DNA of 64,000 bases from Sciurus carolinensis (lineage: Eukaryota; Chordata; Mammalia; Rodentia; Sciuridae): assembly GCF_902686445.1 (NCBI RefSeq), contig NC_062225.1:90446581-90510580 (forward strand). Direction: 5' to 3'. Every line of letters begins with the position of its first letter. The first letter of the stretch is position 1. Of the stretch, positions 12,961 through 25,913 are shown in pieces. The position numbers and the translations under genes are program-made. Under the pieces are notes generated by a model, which saw only the letters and a program-made list of their open reading frames with translations, ran no database searches and had not been told where the DNA came from.

Positions 12961-13059
12961 GACCGCCTTGCTTGTAAAATATAGTCCAATCTAGGTGGTC
13001 AATAGGCCCAAAGGTATATTAAGTACCTGAACACTAAACAGACTTTACAGCCTCTGCCT

Positions 13060-13215
13060 AGTTCTAGGACCTACTTACTATTGGTTCAAATGAGCAAATG
13101 TTCAACTTCTCTGAGTCTTTCACCTAAGTGTGTAGAGGGACTTAAATGAACTGACATATGCAAAACCACTAGCATTGTATTACTGCATTTGCCTATTGAA
13201 AGTAATAAATGATCA
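13060..13215 (+). mobile_element. MIR SINE, sense
   Basis: Blocks in MIR order: 'gacctacttactattgg', 'caacttctctgagtctttcacc', 'gagggacttaaatgaactgacatatgc', and the tail 'gaaagtaataaatgatc'. Old and diverged. Confidence 0.6.
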
Positions 13216-13534
13216 ATGACTTACTTCCTAATTCTTCTCCTCCTCATCAGGAATTCATGTCTTTTTCTGTTCCTTCCCTTCCATTTTCTCTTTCCTTCTT
13301 ACTTTTCTTTATTTTTTTTTAATATAGCAAAGTCTTTACCTTCTATAAGGTTAACAGAGTCAATATTCTAATCTGAAGTTCAGATTTAGCTATTAAGGTT
13401 CAGATTGTTTATTCCAAATCAGATATAATGAATTCCAAATAGATTAATGTATGAATGCATTTGAAATATACCATTATGAGTGTCAAGAAAACATATTGAC
13501 TACCCCAGATTGCATGGCATTATACAAGCAAGAC

Positions 13535-13665
13535 ATTTCATCATTCATTGATTTAGCATTTCCTAAGGGCTTACAGTTTGCCAAGCGTCTTTCAGCGTAC
13601 CATGGATATGGAGAATTAGGAAGGAAGAAAGTTGGCCCTCAAGACCCCAAATTTGTAAAGAAAGC
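13535..13665 (-). mobile_element. L2 3' end fragment, antisense
   Basis: The plus strand shows the antisense L2 tail: 'tcattcattgatttagcat', 'cctaagggcttacagtttgcc', then 'gttggccctcaagacccc'. An 82-codon open frame crossing it (from 13451) is explained by this repeat and is not a gene. Confidence 0.55.
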
Positions 13666-16314
13666 AAAGTACACAGATGTTTTCCAACTAGGTGTGTGAA
13701 GTACTGACCGAACTGAGTATTTCATGGAGGGAAACCTCAGGGAAGGCTCTGTAAGTTTTCATATTTGTGTCTAGTTGGATAATTGTCCTATCCAAACCCA
13801 CCAATGCATCACATTTCCAAGGAACCATCTGTCCTTTCCCTGGTGAGTGGAGGTGGGAATGGCAAAGGCCCCTGAACACTTCACTAGGGAGGCCTGCAGC
13901 GCTGCCTTATCAAAGGCCCAGCTGAATGTTCGGCCCGAGCTTCTCACTGACTGGATTTGAGACTCAGCGCAAAAACTACTTCCCGGCAGGAATGGCAGAT
14001 CACTGCGCAGTGCTTCTAGGCAAGCCAAAGACTGGCTCCCAGGGCTGAGAGTCGCGGTTCCCATCGCTGCACATGTGTTTATTTGCATGTGAGAGGATTA
14101 GTCACATGTCTCCCAAATCACAGGTTTTAGACTCCGAAGTGTGCTTGGTAGATTATATTCCTAAATTAGTATGGAAAGCAATGCTCTGTGAACACAGCAG
14201 ATGAAGACCAGAAATTCACAGCTCTTTCATTCCCACTCAATTATCTGTTTATTTTTTGTATACTGTGCATGGGTCATGGATGTCCCTCCATCTTGTCAGG
14301 GAACTCTCAGAAGGACTTAGGAGAATGTCATGCTGATGAAAAAAATACCTGAATGTCATTTTTAGTGATCAAAATGCATTGTTTTACACTTGATTGCCTA
14401 CAAATAGCTAAACAGGATTTCTCCAATCCAGAAAAATAAATTCACTACAACAACAAAAAAAGAGGCATCAAGTATACAATGTCAATAATAAAGTGGATTC
14501 CCTAGGGGGAAATGACAAAGTAATGAAGATTAGCACTTAGCAGGGCAAAAATTGCTAACTCAGCAGAAGACCAGATTTATTTTGCTCTTGGATTCATTTG
14601 CTGTGGCAAGGCTATTTTAGAAGCAAGAGGCAGCACTGGAGAGTTTAAGGACATATGTGCATTTGGGATCACAGCCTTGGAAGTTTGAGATTAAAGAGCT
14701 ATATTCACGTGAGGATAAAATACACAGGATGAGAGATATATAAAGGTCATAGAAACTACATTTGCATATTCAAACAATTTATTCTTTGGTTTAGTTTGCC
14801 TGGGATTTAGTGACCTTGACCCAGACCAAATGTGGAAAGATGGACAGAGAATTCATCTGGGCAAATAGGTCAGACCCAGGGCAGATGGCGAGCCACAGGG
14901 CAATGTCCAGGTCTTATTATGAGAAGGATTGGAAAATAGGAGTGGGTACAGGAGAAGAGTCGGAAAGCAGTGTCAGCCCTGGGGTCGATGGTGTTCATCC
15001 TCCATCAGTCCTGTGACTAAGGTACAAGGACACATTTTCATATTGTAGGAGTTGACAGCCATGTCAGAGAAAAGAGGTGCTCTGTGGCCCCTGGGTCCTG
15101 CAGCTGGAAAGTGATAGAGTGGAGCGAGAAGCAGCTCTCATGACCACACAGTCTTCCTCCTCCATCTCTCCTGGAGGTGGGTCGGTCAAGTGCCGCCTGT
15201 CAGCAGCGCAGGATGAAGCACCTTTCCAGCAGGGCCACCATGCAGGGCTGGTTGCTACCATCAGGGAATTCAGCAGCAGGGAACCCAGTAGCAGGGAGTC
15301 CAGACTGTAGAGTAAGCATTGCTAAATTGGTGTTCAGGGAGAGGAGTCAATCAAGGGCCCAGGGGAAAAGCAAAAATGAAAACAAAAACAAATGAAAACT
15401 TACCTCAGATAATGAGAGAACTCACATGTGCCCAGGAGATGTGAGGGTCTTTGACTGTCAGGTTTGGAAGAGAACAAAGGTCCGTGGAGAGAGCTCTCTA
15501 CCCGATGCACAGTCCTCTCCCTGGTTTCCCGGTAAGTGACCAGCAAAGACCCTGTTCCACCGGTCAGGGCCCTGCTCTTCCTGGCACCTTCTCGGTTAGC
15601 TGACGCCTTCTTCAGACCAGGAAGGTGCAGGGTCCTCTACCAGGCGTCCTTACCCTCTTGCTTGGGGTTGATGATTGCAACCCGACTGTGGAATGGGTGA
15701 CAAGGATTCCACACCTGAAAGAGGAGTTGGAGTCTGCAGCCCTAATGGGCAGACAATCAGGAAAATCTTCATGAATGGCCTCATTTTACAAAAGAGGGAA
15801 ATAGAAATCCCAGAGGAGGAAACGTGAGTTTGCAGGGGCTGCTGGGGATGAGAATGAGGACTTTCTCACTTCTGATTTCTTACTGCCGCTGCCTACTGCC
15901 GGCCTCATCACAGGCCATGGACTCTCGGTTGTCCATCTTGTCATTCCAGACTGATGACCAGCCACCCTCCTGAGAAGGCAGATCAGCAGTTCCCACTCTG
16001 CCCCGAGTGTGACAGGCAGGGCCATCTTGACTGTTCTCCCCAGCACCTCATGCTGTCTCTTTCTGGAACACAACTCGGGGCCACTCTGCACATAACGCCA
16101 TCAGACGCTGCACTTTCATTAGCTGCCTTGCCTTCTTCTTAGATGGAATGACTCCTCGAAGGTTCTCCTTGGCAAACTTCACAGAAACACTTTCCCTTCC
16201 CCACTGTGGGTCTCTCTCCTGTCTTTCTCTCAATTAACTAATAATAATAAGTAGGCTTATAAAGTATTTCTCTTCCTATATAGATGAATGAATGAGTCTT
16301 TCATTGTGCCTTCT
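13666..16314. other. Unique interval, nothing recognised
   Basis: Unique-looking sequence with only short open frames on both strands. I see no recognisable repeat, exon or RNA gene. Confidence 0.45.
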
Positions 16315-16349
16315 GCACACACATGTGCACACACACACACACACACACA
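16315..16349. repeat. (CA)n microsatellite
   Basis: CA repeat with a short gt interruption near its start, followed 45 bases later by the long pyrimidine tract. Confidence 0.9.
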
Positions 16350-16395
16350 ATACCCTCATTCTGCTCATTTAAATAAAATGTTTTGTCCTTACTAT

Positions 16396-16522
16396 CCTTC
16401 CTTCCTTTCTTTTTCTTTTTTCTTTCTTTTCTCTTTTCTTTCTTCCTTCTTTTCTTTCTTTCTCTCTTTCCCTTCCTCCCTCCCTCCCTCCCTTCCTTCC
16501 TTTCTTCCTTTCTTTCCTTCTT
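16396..16522. repeat. Pyrimidine tract (TTTC/TTCC/CCCT)n
   Basis: About 125 bases of nearly pure C/T, with TTCC, TTTC and CCTC units. The reading frames across it are phenylalanine/serine/leucine-rich artefacts. Confidence 0.9.
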
Positions 16523-18534
16523 ACAAGATGGCTGCTGGCCTTCCCATCCCTTCAGCTGGTGGTAGCGCTTTGCAACATTGGAATTCTTGGGGTTAATTTA
16601 TTTGCATTTTTAATCATTTTTCTTTGCTCTCAATTGATCTTTGGATAAGAGGAGAGGTCCTCAGGAATAGACTTTGCCATTTCCAAGTTTTAGAGCAATC
16701 CAGGGTATCACATATAATGTTACTCATAGAAATTTCTCTATTAAGCATTAGTAGTAATTAGCACCATTTAAATAGTAGCACAATTAAAAGAAAGGTACAT
16801 CCATTTTGATAAAGTACAGAATATCTCTCCCACCCCACCCCACCCTATCTTACCCTCCTCTTGGACCTCGATACCATCGTCATCTCCAGCACACACACAC
16901 CGGTTAAAATGATACAGGTAGAGTGAGGTATGTCGTGAAAAACAAAGGAAAGAACAGGAAAAGCTTTGTAGGTCTATGTATGTGGTTGCATAGAAACTAG
17001 ACACCCTTTGCATTTTGGACAGGGAAGGAACCATGAAGGTCTCCTATGCATTGTCAGGTAACATTTTTTTTTTTTTGAGGTCAAAAGATGAAAGGGAATG
17101 AAGGATGAATACTGGTAAAATGCAGGTGGTCGATTTTGGATTTCAGAAAAGCAATAAATAAATTATACAGAAATATTTCCCAACTATTACATGGGACACA
17201 CGTGTTCTGAAAAATTATTGATTCTTTTACCTGAAAATCAAATTTAATTGGCCATTCTATATTTTTACTTACTATATCTAAGAACCTCGAAAATAAATCA
17301 GATTCCAGAAAGTTAAAAAGAAAAAAAAATGTTGGCATCCCTCAAAGCCAGACATTTCTTTGTGGTACTCTGGGGTTATGGTCTTCTTTTAATGTCATGG
17401 CCTAATCCTTGGAAGTTTTCCAAAGGTTCTCATAAACATTATTTATATACAAGGTAAACTTGGTTTTTCACAAAGGCCAAAAAACTGGCCCAAAGTAAAA
17501 TCAGCCTAAGAGATAGAACCCAAACTAGTATCTGGCTCTTTTGATTCCTAATTCATATGTTCTGTCCGATATAAAAAGATTAATTATTAATTGGATTATA
17601 AATAACCCAACCAACCTAGACATCTTCGTTGCCATCACCAGCCCTGGGCAGTAACAATATTTCTTGGGAAAGATCGCTCTTTTGAATTGAAAAGTGACTG
17701 AGACCATCCTAACTAGCCACGTCTGGAGAGCACTGAGTGCTGTGTTGGAGGCCCTGCACCAATGTGCAAAAGCCTGACCTGCTGGTGGAGGACTCTTTCT
17801 AGAAAAATCTGCAGCTTTCCATAGATTCATGTAATTCCATTTTCCATATGAGTGGAAATATAATTTGGTGTCAAGTAACTACTTGGCTGTTAAGAATAAT
17901 TCACAGGAACTATTGGTTTTCTAGCCACGAACGGATGGAAGTGATTTTCCGACACTTCCCTTCACACATCCGAACACTCACGGAGCAGGGTCTCGTAGCT
18001 GGCTGCATTTGCCGTCTGGCATTCACGGAAACAGAGACTTTTCATTTAAAATTCAGCCCTTCTGTGAGATGCTGAGTGATGTTCTTGGAACCAGACAAAA
18101 TTGACCGGCATTTGTGAAAAGGTAATCAACTATTCCTTGCCTACTGAAACCAGCGAATATGTACACACTGCTTGGAGAATCTGTTCTTTTTGTTACAGAA
18201 CAGATGTCTGCGAGGTTTTTGGCAGGCCCCACTCTGTCAAACAGTCCAGTTTTGACAGTTCCTTGCTTGAGGGATGGCTGAAATGCAAAGTATTTCTGAT
18301 CAGAATATCATATTCATCTGGATGTTAATTACCGTGTCTGCCTTGGTATAAATAATTAATTATGCAAAACCCACACAGCTGCTGCTGGACAGAGCTAAGT
18401 GACTTGCTGTCAGTCTCACAGTTCTGGAAAGGAAAGGGGGATTGACAAAAACAGGCTTTGCAACTGGGGGATGGGGGAGTTTCATGGTTTTTGTGGTCAA
18501 ATGAAAGATCATTATAACCAGGCATGGTATAATG

Positions 18535-18535
<1 letters not shown>
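16523..18535. other. Unique interval with a conserved-element-like patch
   Basis: No gene or clear repeat. The 18090-18380 part has the look of a conserved non-coding element: AT-rich homeodomain/POU-type core sites and no repeat match. It includes AATAATTAATTATGCAAA at 18351-18368. This is judged by eye only. Confidence 0.4.

Positions 18536-18574
<39 letters not shown>
18536..18574. repeat. (TG)n microsatellite, about 19 units
   Basis: Pure TG repeat. Open frames through it (Val/Cys or Thr/His on the two strands) are artefacts. Confidence 0.95.
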
Positions 18575-18578
<4 letters not shown>

Positions 18579-19299
18579 ATGTGCACACATTTCAAATGAT
18601 GAAATATCTCCTAATTTATATAAGTTGGTCCTAAAAGCAATTCCTTTTTCAAGTTATGTGGCAGCTCCCTAGGAATTCAAATATTGCATTAGAGAATCAA
18701 TATCAACCTGACTCCTAAATCTCTCACCTCATCATCCCATCCATCTTTCTAACAGTCCCAAATGTCCTGTGGAATCAGACATGGGGGTCACACTGAGTTA
18801 GGTGAGTTTTTTTTTTTTTTGTTTATTTGTTTCAAACAAACTGACAGAACCAGCTCATTTTATTCACTTTGCAGATTTATATGAGCCTGACTGCTGTGGT
18901 CAGTAATGAATGTGTGATTATCTCTTCTGCTGAGAAATGATAATGCATCCATTTAAAAAATTTTCTCTCTACTTTAATTGACCCAAGTGCAAATGACTAT
19001 TTTATGTTTAAATGTAACTAGATGATTGATCTAGGATAAATGCTAATTCCATGTAATACTTTTTGGCAAAATACCATCGCATATAGCAACAGTAATAGAA
19101 AAAGGGAAAATCACTTCTAAAACCAAGGTTTTCATAGATTTATCGGATGGTTTGGTTTTGTGCAAATATTGATATTACCATAATGGAAGCAAACTGTCAG
19201 AGCATGCAGGGAATTTTAATACAGACAAGGAAGATCATCTCGCTTTGAGAACACAGGGGCAGTGCATGCAGTGAAGGCTGGTTATGGGGCCATGGACCC
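18575..19299. other. Unique AT-rich interval
   Basis: No gene seen. It contains a short poly-T (18809-18820) and AT-rich motifs (tgataatgcat at 18939-18949, gatgattgat at 19021-19030) of the kind found in developmental enhancers. That reading is speculative. Confidence 0.35.
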
Positions 19300-19445
19300 A
19301 GGGTTCCTGACTCTGTCACTTTTTCCTAATAACCCAGGTCAAGTCCCATAACATTTATGAACCTCTCTCTTCTGCCTCTTTCAGCATTATTGATGGGATA
19401 AAATGACATACATGATAAAAGCATTTTCCAAGTGGGGATGCTATT
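19300..19445 (+). mobile_element. MIR SINE, sense, partial
   Basis: Diverged but ordered MIR blocks: 'cctgactctgtcac', 'ccaggtcaagtcccataacatttatgaacctctctc', 'attattgatgggataaaatgac'. The head is missing. Confidence 0.5.
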
Positions 19446-21260
19446 TACAAATAAGAAATGTTATTTTGCATTCAGCAAACGGTACTGAGTACTTGTGCCT
19501 CTTCCATGGCCTCCATTGTTCCAGGTCCCTCCTCCTTTATGCACCCTGCAATCTTTTATTATTTTCCTTCATGCAGCAGACCCTGACTTAGACCCGGGAT
19601 AGTGTAACGGATATGGTATCCACATTAGTGGAGAACAAACACATAAGAAGATACATTATTGAAATACTGGCGTGCAATCTAAGTGCCAAGAAGAAAAGAT
19701 GAGAAGGCGCGGAAGGGGTGGGGTGTATCTTTAGAGGCCAGGCGGTCAGTTTTAGAAGGGGATTGTTTTCCTCTTTGGGAAAAGATACTGGAGCAGTTAA
19801 GCAGATGCACAAATGAATAGGTGGCTGAAGACCTGGTGAAAGTAGGGAGAAAGATCCCCAGAGAGGACAGGTGCTTCGTGTTGAAATTCTGGGGACGTGG
19901 GTGGGTGCCTGGGAGGGAGTGGCAGGGTGAAGCCGACTTCCTCTCCCAACAGGAAGCAGAACCCCTGCATGCAGCGGGTCCTCTGCCTTTCCCTTACAGG
20001 GGACAAACCATGTGGCTGTAATCAGTTTGGCTTTCTTAAAAGAACAATTGAATGGTTTTTGATTGGATAAAATTGGGGTTGTACAAAAATGTTCAGAAAA
20101 AAAAAAAAAGAAGCACATGTGTCTTCAAGGAAACACAAGTCTCTAATGTCTGTATTGATTTAGTTTTCTTCCCCATTGAACCCTGACCTAATGATTTCCA
20201 AAGTCTTGTCGCACCTTATAAAACAACCCATCAAAGCAAGAAGGAAGTAGAGAAAATCGGAGCGTGTTCTTTAAATCCGCGCACGTGATACCTTTGATAG
20301 GAGATCAAACACAAGGTACAAGCTGATGTTGGACCGTCTTCACTCAAGTGCCTCAAGAGCTGTACTGAACTCAAGTCTGCTTAGAGGAGGAGCCCGCGCA
20401 CCTGAGGAGGTCTGGACAGCCCGTCTGCTCACCCAAACAGCTCCCATCTGCCTGCAAGGGGTCAGTCCCTTGATCCTACAGGGTCTTGCCTGGAAGCCTT
20501 CGAGAGGCAGAGAGTTGTGCAGATCTACGGAAGGGCGGGAACTGGCCTCTGCTCCCTCTCTCCTACCCTGAACCCTTCTTATCCGTCCCCAGCAGTTCCT
20601 CCGGGAAAACTCAGGTGCCACGCTAACCCCACCCCAGCCAGGCCGGAGCTCTGCCTGGTTTGTTCAACAAACCACGAAGGGTTTGGTGGCTGCAAAAGTG
20701 GCTCAGTAGTATAAATACACCAGTGTCAGTGGCACCCGGCAGAAATAATGCCTGAGCGGAGGATAGAAGATGGGCGAAGAAAGTAGAACGGAGTGCAAAA
20801 TAACGTGGCTCAGAATCGCTTTTCTATATGTTTTTAATTTCCTACATTCTTTTCATGTTTAAAAACTACCAACAGTAAATTCAGTAGGAAATACTACAAA
20901 ATTTCTTGTAGTGATGAGTAAGAATTCCCTGCTCCATGGTGCCCCGTTCCCAGCTCCTCCTCAAAATCCATGGTGATTCACCATCTGTGATTTTAGTTCC
21001 AGGAGTTGAGTTTGTAGATCTCAATAATATTCTGTGGACCTCATAATATTAACTTAAACACGGGCTGTTGACTTCTCCCCAGGAAGTATGGGACATTTGC
21101 TCACTTAGCTTATTCATTAAGTTGCTTGATACTTAATATTTTTTATTATTCCAAGTTCTAAGAATACAACAATGAAAAAGACAGGAGTCCACACCTTGGT
21201 GATGATTTATGAAATACACAAATAGAAATATAATTCCATGGAGTGATTGGCGGATGAGTC
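19446..21260. other. Unique interval, nothing recognised
   Basis: A long minus-strand open frame (19588-20118, 176 codons) has no family match that I recognise and begins in a poly-A run on the plus strand (20097-20109). I treat it as chance. Confidence 0.4.
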
Positions 21261-21349
21261 CCCTCCTCCTGCTTCTCCCTCTTCCTCCTCCTCCTCCTCC
21301 TCTTCCTCCTATTACTCCTCCTCCTCTTTCTTTTCCTCCTCTTCCTTCC
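21261..21349. repeat. (TCC)n-rich microsatellite
   Basis: TCC trinucleotide runs mixed with TTC and TAC units. The plus-strand frame is a polyserine artefact. Confidence 0.9.
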
Positions 21350-21739
21350 AGATGTTAAGCAGAGTTATTTATTATTGCCACAGCTACCTAAATGCCCAAT
21401 GTCGAGGACATGGTAATAGGTTAGCATACTCCCCAACAATGACACACCAGGAAGTCATAAATTTGAAATGGAAACAAAATATGTATACAGTATGATATAT
21501 AGTAAATAAACTGCAAGAAACAGTTTTACAATATTAAAAAATGGTAGCAGCTTATTTTGGTGGTAAGATTTTTGATGATGGCTATTGTTTTTATTAGAGC
21601 ATTATAGTCACACACAATATTTGGGTTCATTTTGACAAAGTCATGCATGCATAGAATTTGATTTCTTCACCTTCTCCTGCTTTCCCTCTCCTCTCTATCA
21701 CTATTCTCCTTCCTTTATTGATCTGTCACTCGTTCATTT

Positions 21740-21938
21740 GTTTATTTATTTATTTTTGGGTACCAGGGATTGAACTCAGGGGCACTCGACCACTGACACA
21801 CATCCCCAGCCCTACTTTTTTGTATTTTATTTAGAGACAGGGTCTCTGAGTTGCTTAGCACCTTGTTGTTCTGAGGCTGGCTTTGAACTCAAGATCCTCC
21901 TGCCTGGGCTTCCTGAGCTGCTGCCACCTCCTCTGGCT
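21740..21938 (-). mobile_element. Dimeric B1/ID-type SINE, antisense, inside L1 3'UTR
   Basis: Reverse complement of a squirrel-type dimeric SINE. From left to right: T-rich tail (tttatttatttattttt), ID-like half (taccagggattgaactcagg, then gaccactgacacacatcccc), A/T linker (tattttatttagagacaggg), and B1-like half (aggctggctttgaactcaag, then gatcctcctgcctggg). L1 3'UTR sequence continues on both sides, so it inserted after the L1. Confidence 0.9.
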
Positions 21939-24900
21939 TATTTGACTGTTGCTTTCTATGCACACATGAAGGTGAAATTCCCTGTGGTGTATTTATATTT
22001 GCATAAAACATGATTTTGCTAAATTCATTCTGCCTTTCCTCCCCTTTCCCATCCCTCTTCCTGTCCCTTGATCTTCTACTCTGTTGACCTTCCCTGTGTA
22101 TTTGTGATATCTGACCCCCCAACCCCCTTTCTTTCCCTTATTTTGCTCCAACTTCCACATATGAGAGAAAACATTCAACCTTTGACTTTCTGAGCCTGGC
22201 TTATTTCACTTAGCATGGTGTTCTCCATTTCCACTCATTTACCAGCAAATGCCACAATTTCATTATGGCTGAGAAAAACTCCAGTGTGTATATACAGCAC
22301 ATTTTATTTCTCCTTTCATCTGTGGATGGATATTTGGGTTGGATCCATAATTTGGATTTTGTGAATCATGCTGCTGTAAACATTAATGTGTCTGTGTCAC
22401 TGTAGTATGCTGAGTTTAGTTCTTCTGGATATATACCAAGGAGTGAGAGAGCTGGGTCTTATGGTAGTTCCATTCCTACTTCTTTGAAAAATCTCCATAC
22501 TGCTTTCCAGAATGGTCACACAAATTTGCAGTCCTAATACGAGTGTATGAGTGTACATTTCTCCCCACAGCCTCACCAGCATTTATTATTATTTGTGTTC
22601 TTGATAATTGTCATTTTGATAGGAGTGAGATGAAATCTTAGTTTTCATTTGAATTTTCTCATTCCAGAACATTATTTCACATATTTGTTGGTTCTTTATG
22701 TTTATTCTTTTGAGAATTACCCATTTATTGATTGAGCTATTTGTTTTCTTGGTTTTCAGTTTTTTGAGTTCTTTAAATATTATGAATATTAATCCCCTGT
22801 CAGAGAAGCAATTGGCAAAAGTTTTCTCTATTTCCTAGGCCCTCTCTCCATACCGTTCATTGTTTCCTTTGCTGTGCAGACAATTAGAATTTGGTGGCAT
22901 CCCACTTACTGATGTTTTGTTTAATTTTTTTGAGGTCTTATTGAGGAAGTTGGTGCCTCCATCTGACTGATGAAGTGTTGACCCTGTGTTTTCTTCTAAC
23001 AGTTGCAAGATTTCTGGTCTAATTACAAAGTCTTTAATCTGTTTTGATTTGACTTTTGGGCAGGGTGGGAGGTAGGGATCTAAATTCATTCTTGTACCTA
23101 TGGATAACTGTTTTTCCCAGCACCATCTGTTAATAAGACTGCCTTTACTCCAACTTACACTCTTGGTACCTTTGTCAGGTATCAGATGGTTATTAAGTAT
23201 ATGGGTCTGTCTCTGTGTGTTTTATTCCACTGGTCTTCATGTGTATTCTGAAGCCAGTGCCATGCTGTTTTTGTTATTATAGCTCCATACTATAATTTGA
23301 AATTGGGTATTGTGCTGCCTCCTGCATCACTCTTTTTGCTCAGGATTGCTTTGACTATTCTGGGTCTTATTGAAAAGATAAGAGTGTTTTTTCAAATGAA
23401 TTTTAGGACTGTTTTTCCTAGTTATGTGAAGAATGTCATTAGTATTTTAATGAGGATTATTAAATCTGTACATTGGTTTTGGTAGTATGACCATTTTTGA
23501 CAATATTAATTCTGCCTATCCAAGAGCATGGAACATCTTTCCATCTTCTAAGGTCTTCTTCAATTTCTTTCTTCAGTGTCCTATAATTTCCATTGTATAA
23601 GTCTTTCACCTCGGTTAGGTTAGCTCCCAAGTATTTGTTTTTAGTTTATTTTGAAAGGGATGGTTTTCCTGATTTCTTTAGAATCAGATTATTCATTAGA
23701 ATCACTGGTGGAGTATAGGAATGCTATTGACTTACAAGTGCTGATCATGTATTCGGCTACCTTGGTGAGTTCATTTATCAACTCTGGAACCTTCAGGTAG
23801 AGATTGTTGGGTCTTCTAGCAACTTGATTATGTCATCAACAGAGATAATTTTATGACTTCTTTTCCAATTCGTATCCTTTTAATTTCCTTCACTTGCCTG
23901 ATTACTCTGATTAGTTTTGAGGACTATACCAAACAGAAGTGGTAAGAGTGGACATTCTTTTCTTGTCTCTGATTTTAGAGAAAAAGCTTTCAGTTTTTTC
24001 CATTTAGTATGATGTTGGCTTTGGGTGTGTCACATATTGCCTTTATAATGTTGAGGTAAGTTCCTTATATCCTTAATTTCTCCAGAACTTTTAATATGAA
24101 TGTTGCTGTATTTTATCAAAGTTTTTTGTGCAACTATTGAGATGATAATATGATTCTTTTTCCTAATTCTATTTTGGTGGTGAATTATATTTGTTGATTT
24201 GTGTATGTTGAACCAAACTTGCATCTCTGGGATGAATGAAGCCCACTGGATCATCGTATATTATTTTGTTAATTTTTTAAATGAAGTTTGCTAATGTTTT
24301 GTTAATGATTTTTGCATCTACGCTCATAAGGGATATTGGTTTGTAGTTTTCTTTCCTAAATGGGTCTTTGACAGGGTTTGTTATCTAATTTGGTTACTGA
24401 TGCTGGTTTCTTAGCATGAATTTGGGAGTGTTCCATCCCTTTAAATTTCATGAAATAATTTAAGAAAGATGATGTTAGCTTTTCTTTGAAAATCTGATAG
24501 AACTCAGCTGAGAATCCATCTGGCTTTCCTTTGTTGGAAGGTCTTTAATTGTTACTTCAATTTCATTACTTGGTATTTGTCTGTTTAGATTGTCTATATC
24601 TTCCTGGTTCAATTTGGGCTGGTCACATGTATCTAAAAACATGTCAATTTCTTCTACATTTTCCAGTTTGTTAGCATAAATTTTCAAAACAATTTCTAAT
24701 GATCCTCTGGATTTCAGAAGTGTCTTGGTGATGTCTCTTATCTCTAATTTTGTCAATTTGGGTCTTCTCTTTCTTTCTTTTGTTTAGTTTGGCTTAGGAT
24801 TTATTAATCTTATTTATGTTTTCAAAGAAATAACTCTTCCTTGTATTGATTCTGTATCTTATTTTTTTTATTTTCAATTTCACTAATTTCAACTCTGATT

Positions 24901-24997
24901 TTTATTATTAACTGTCTTCTGATTTGGGAATGAATTTGTTCCTGTTTTTAGCCTTCAAGGTGGAGAGTGAACTTATTTATTTGGAAGAGCTCTCTCT

Positions 24998-25001
<4 letters not shown>

Positions 25002-25055
<54 letters not shown>

Positions 25056-25056
25056 T
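25002..25056. repeat. (TA)n microsatellite
   Basis: Long TA run with one tg interruption, inside the antisense L1 ORF2. The repeat expanded after the L1 inserted and breaks the already degraded frame. Confidence 0.95.
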
Positions 25057-25913
25057 TGATTGTAGGCTCTCAATGCTATTTTTTCCCTCTTAAAATGGCT
25101 TTCATGCTGTCCCAGAGATTTTGATAAGAGATTTCTCTGTTCTTATTTGTTTCTAGGAATTTCTTGATTTATTCTCTCATTTCTTCTATTATCTATTCTT
25201 CATTTTAAAGAATTTTGTTCAATTTTCCATGTGTTTTTATGATTTCCATTATTTTCTTGCTGTTAATTTCTAGTTTCATTCCATTATGATCTGATACAAT
25301 GCATGGAATTTTATCAATTTTATTTTTTTGTATTTGCTAAGAGTTATTTTGTGACCTAGAATGTAGTCTATTTTGGAAAAGCTTCCATGAGCTGGTAATA
25401 AAAAGGTGTATTCATCTGTTTTGGTGCGACATGTTCTGTAGAAGTCTGTTAGGTTCATTTGATGTATAGTATTATTTAAGTTGTAAATATCTTTATTGAC
25501 TTTGTTGTCTTTTTTTTTCTACATGACCTGTCTATTGGGGAGAGAGGTGTGTTGAAATCATTCAGTATTATTGTATTGGGGTCTAGCAAGGATTTAATGT
25601 GAAGAATTATTTTTTAATGCAATTAAGTGCACTGACATTCAGGGTATATGTATTTACTATTGTTATATCCAAAAGAGCTTTATTGAAAGAGAATAGAGAA
25701 ATCTAGAATTCTAAAAAGGAGTTGCTTTAGTGTGCCCAAGGGTACAAAGGGTTTGGGGTTGGGTGGAGGTGGGAGCTAGCAGTGGACAGGTCAGCTGGGA
25801 TAAGGGGCAGCCCTGAATGGATGGAGAGCTGCCAGGTGGGGACAGTGTCGTGACTTCTTCACATCCATTCAGTTTTGTGAGAAAACTTTGCAGGGTTTAG
25901 TGAAATAAGTTTC

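Larger units (their letters stand above)
21570..25665 (-). mobile_element. LINE-1, 5'-truncated, antisense (3'UTR to endonuclease region)
   Basis: Reading the minus strand from right to left in plus coordinates, the element runs from the ORF2 endonuclease (25276-25620), through a partly missing linker, the reverse transcriptase (24030-24760) and the C-terminal segment (22835-23090), to the 3'UTR (21570-22800). Protein traces agree with ORF2: SKIDYILGHK in the endonuclease part, YANKLENVEEIDMFLDT and LNRQIPSNEI before the RT, and WFNIHKSTNIIHH in the RT. Every segment is split by stops and frameshifts, so it is inactive. A SINE interrupts the 3'UTR (21740-21938) and a TA repeat lies in it (25002-25056). 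The 5' end is truncated near 25665. Confidence 0.9.

Noticed and set aside
13451..13699. 82-codon plus-strand frame as a small gene
   Set aside because: The central part matches the antisense L2 3' end.
16288..16596. Phe/Ser-rich plus-strand frame
   Set aside because: It is the translation of the CA repeat and the pyrimidine tract.
19588..20118. 176-codon minus-strand frame
   Set aside because: It begins in a poly-T/A run and has no recognisable domain. Parts overlap unrelated frames on the plus strand.
22835..25458. L1 ORF2 segments as a working reverse transcriptase gene
   Set aside because: Stops, frameshifts, a TA repeat and missing parts show that the element is dead.
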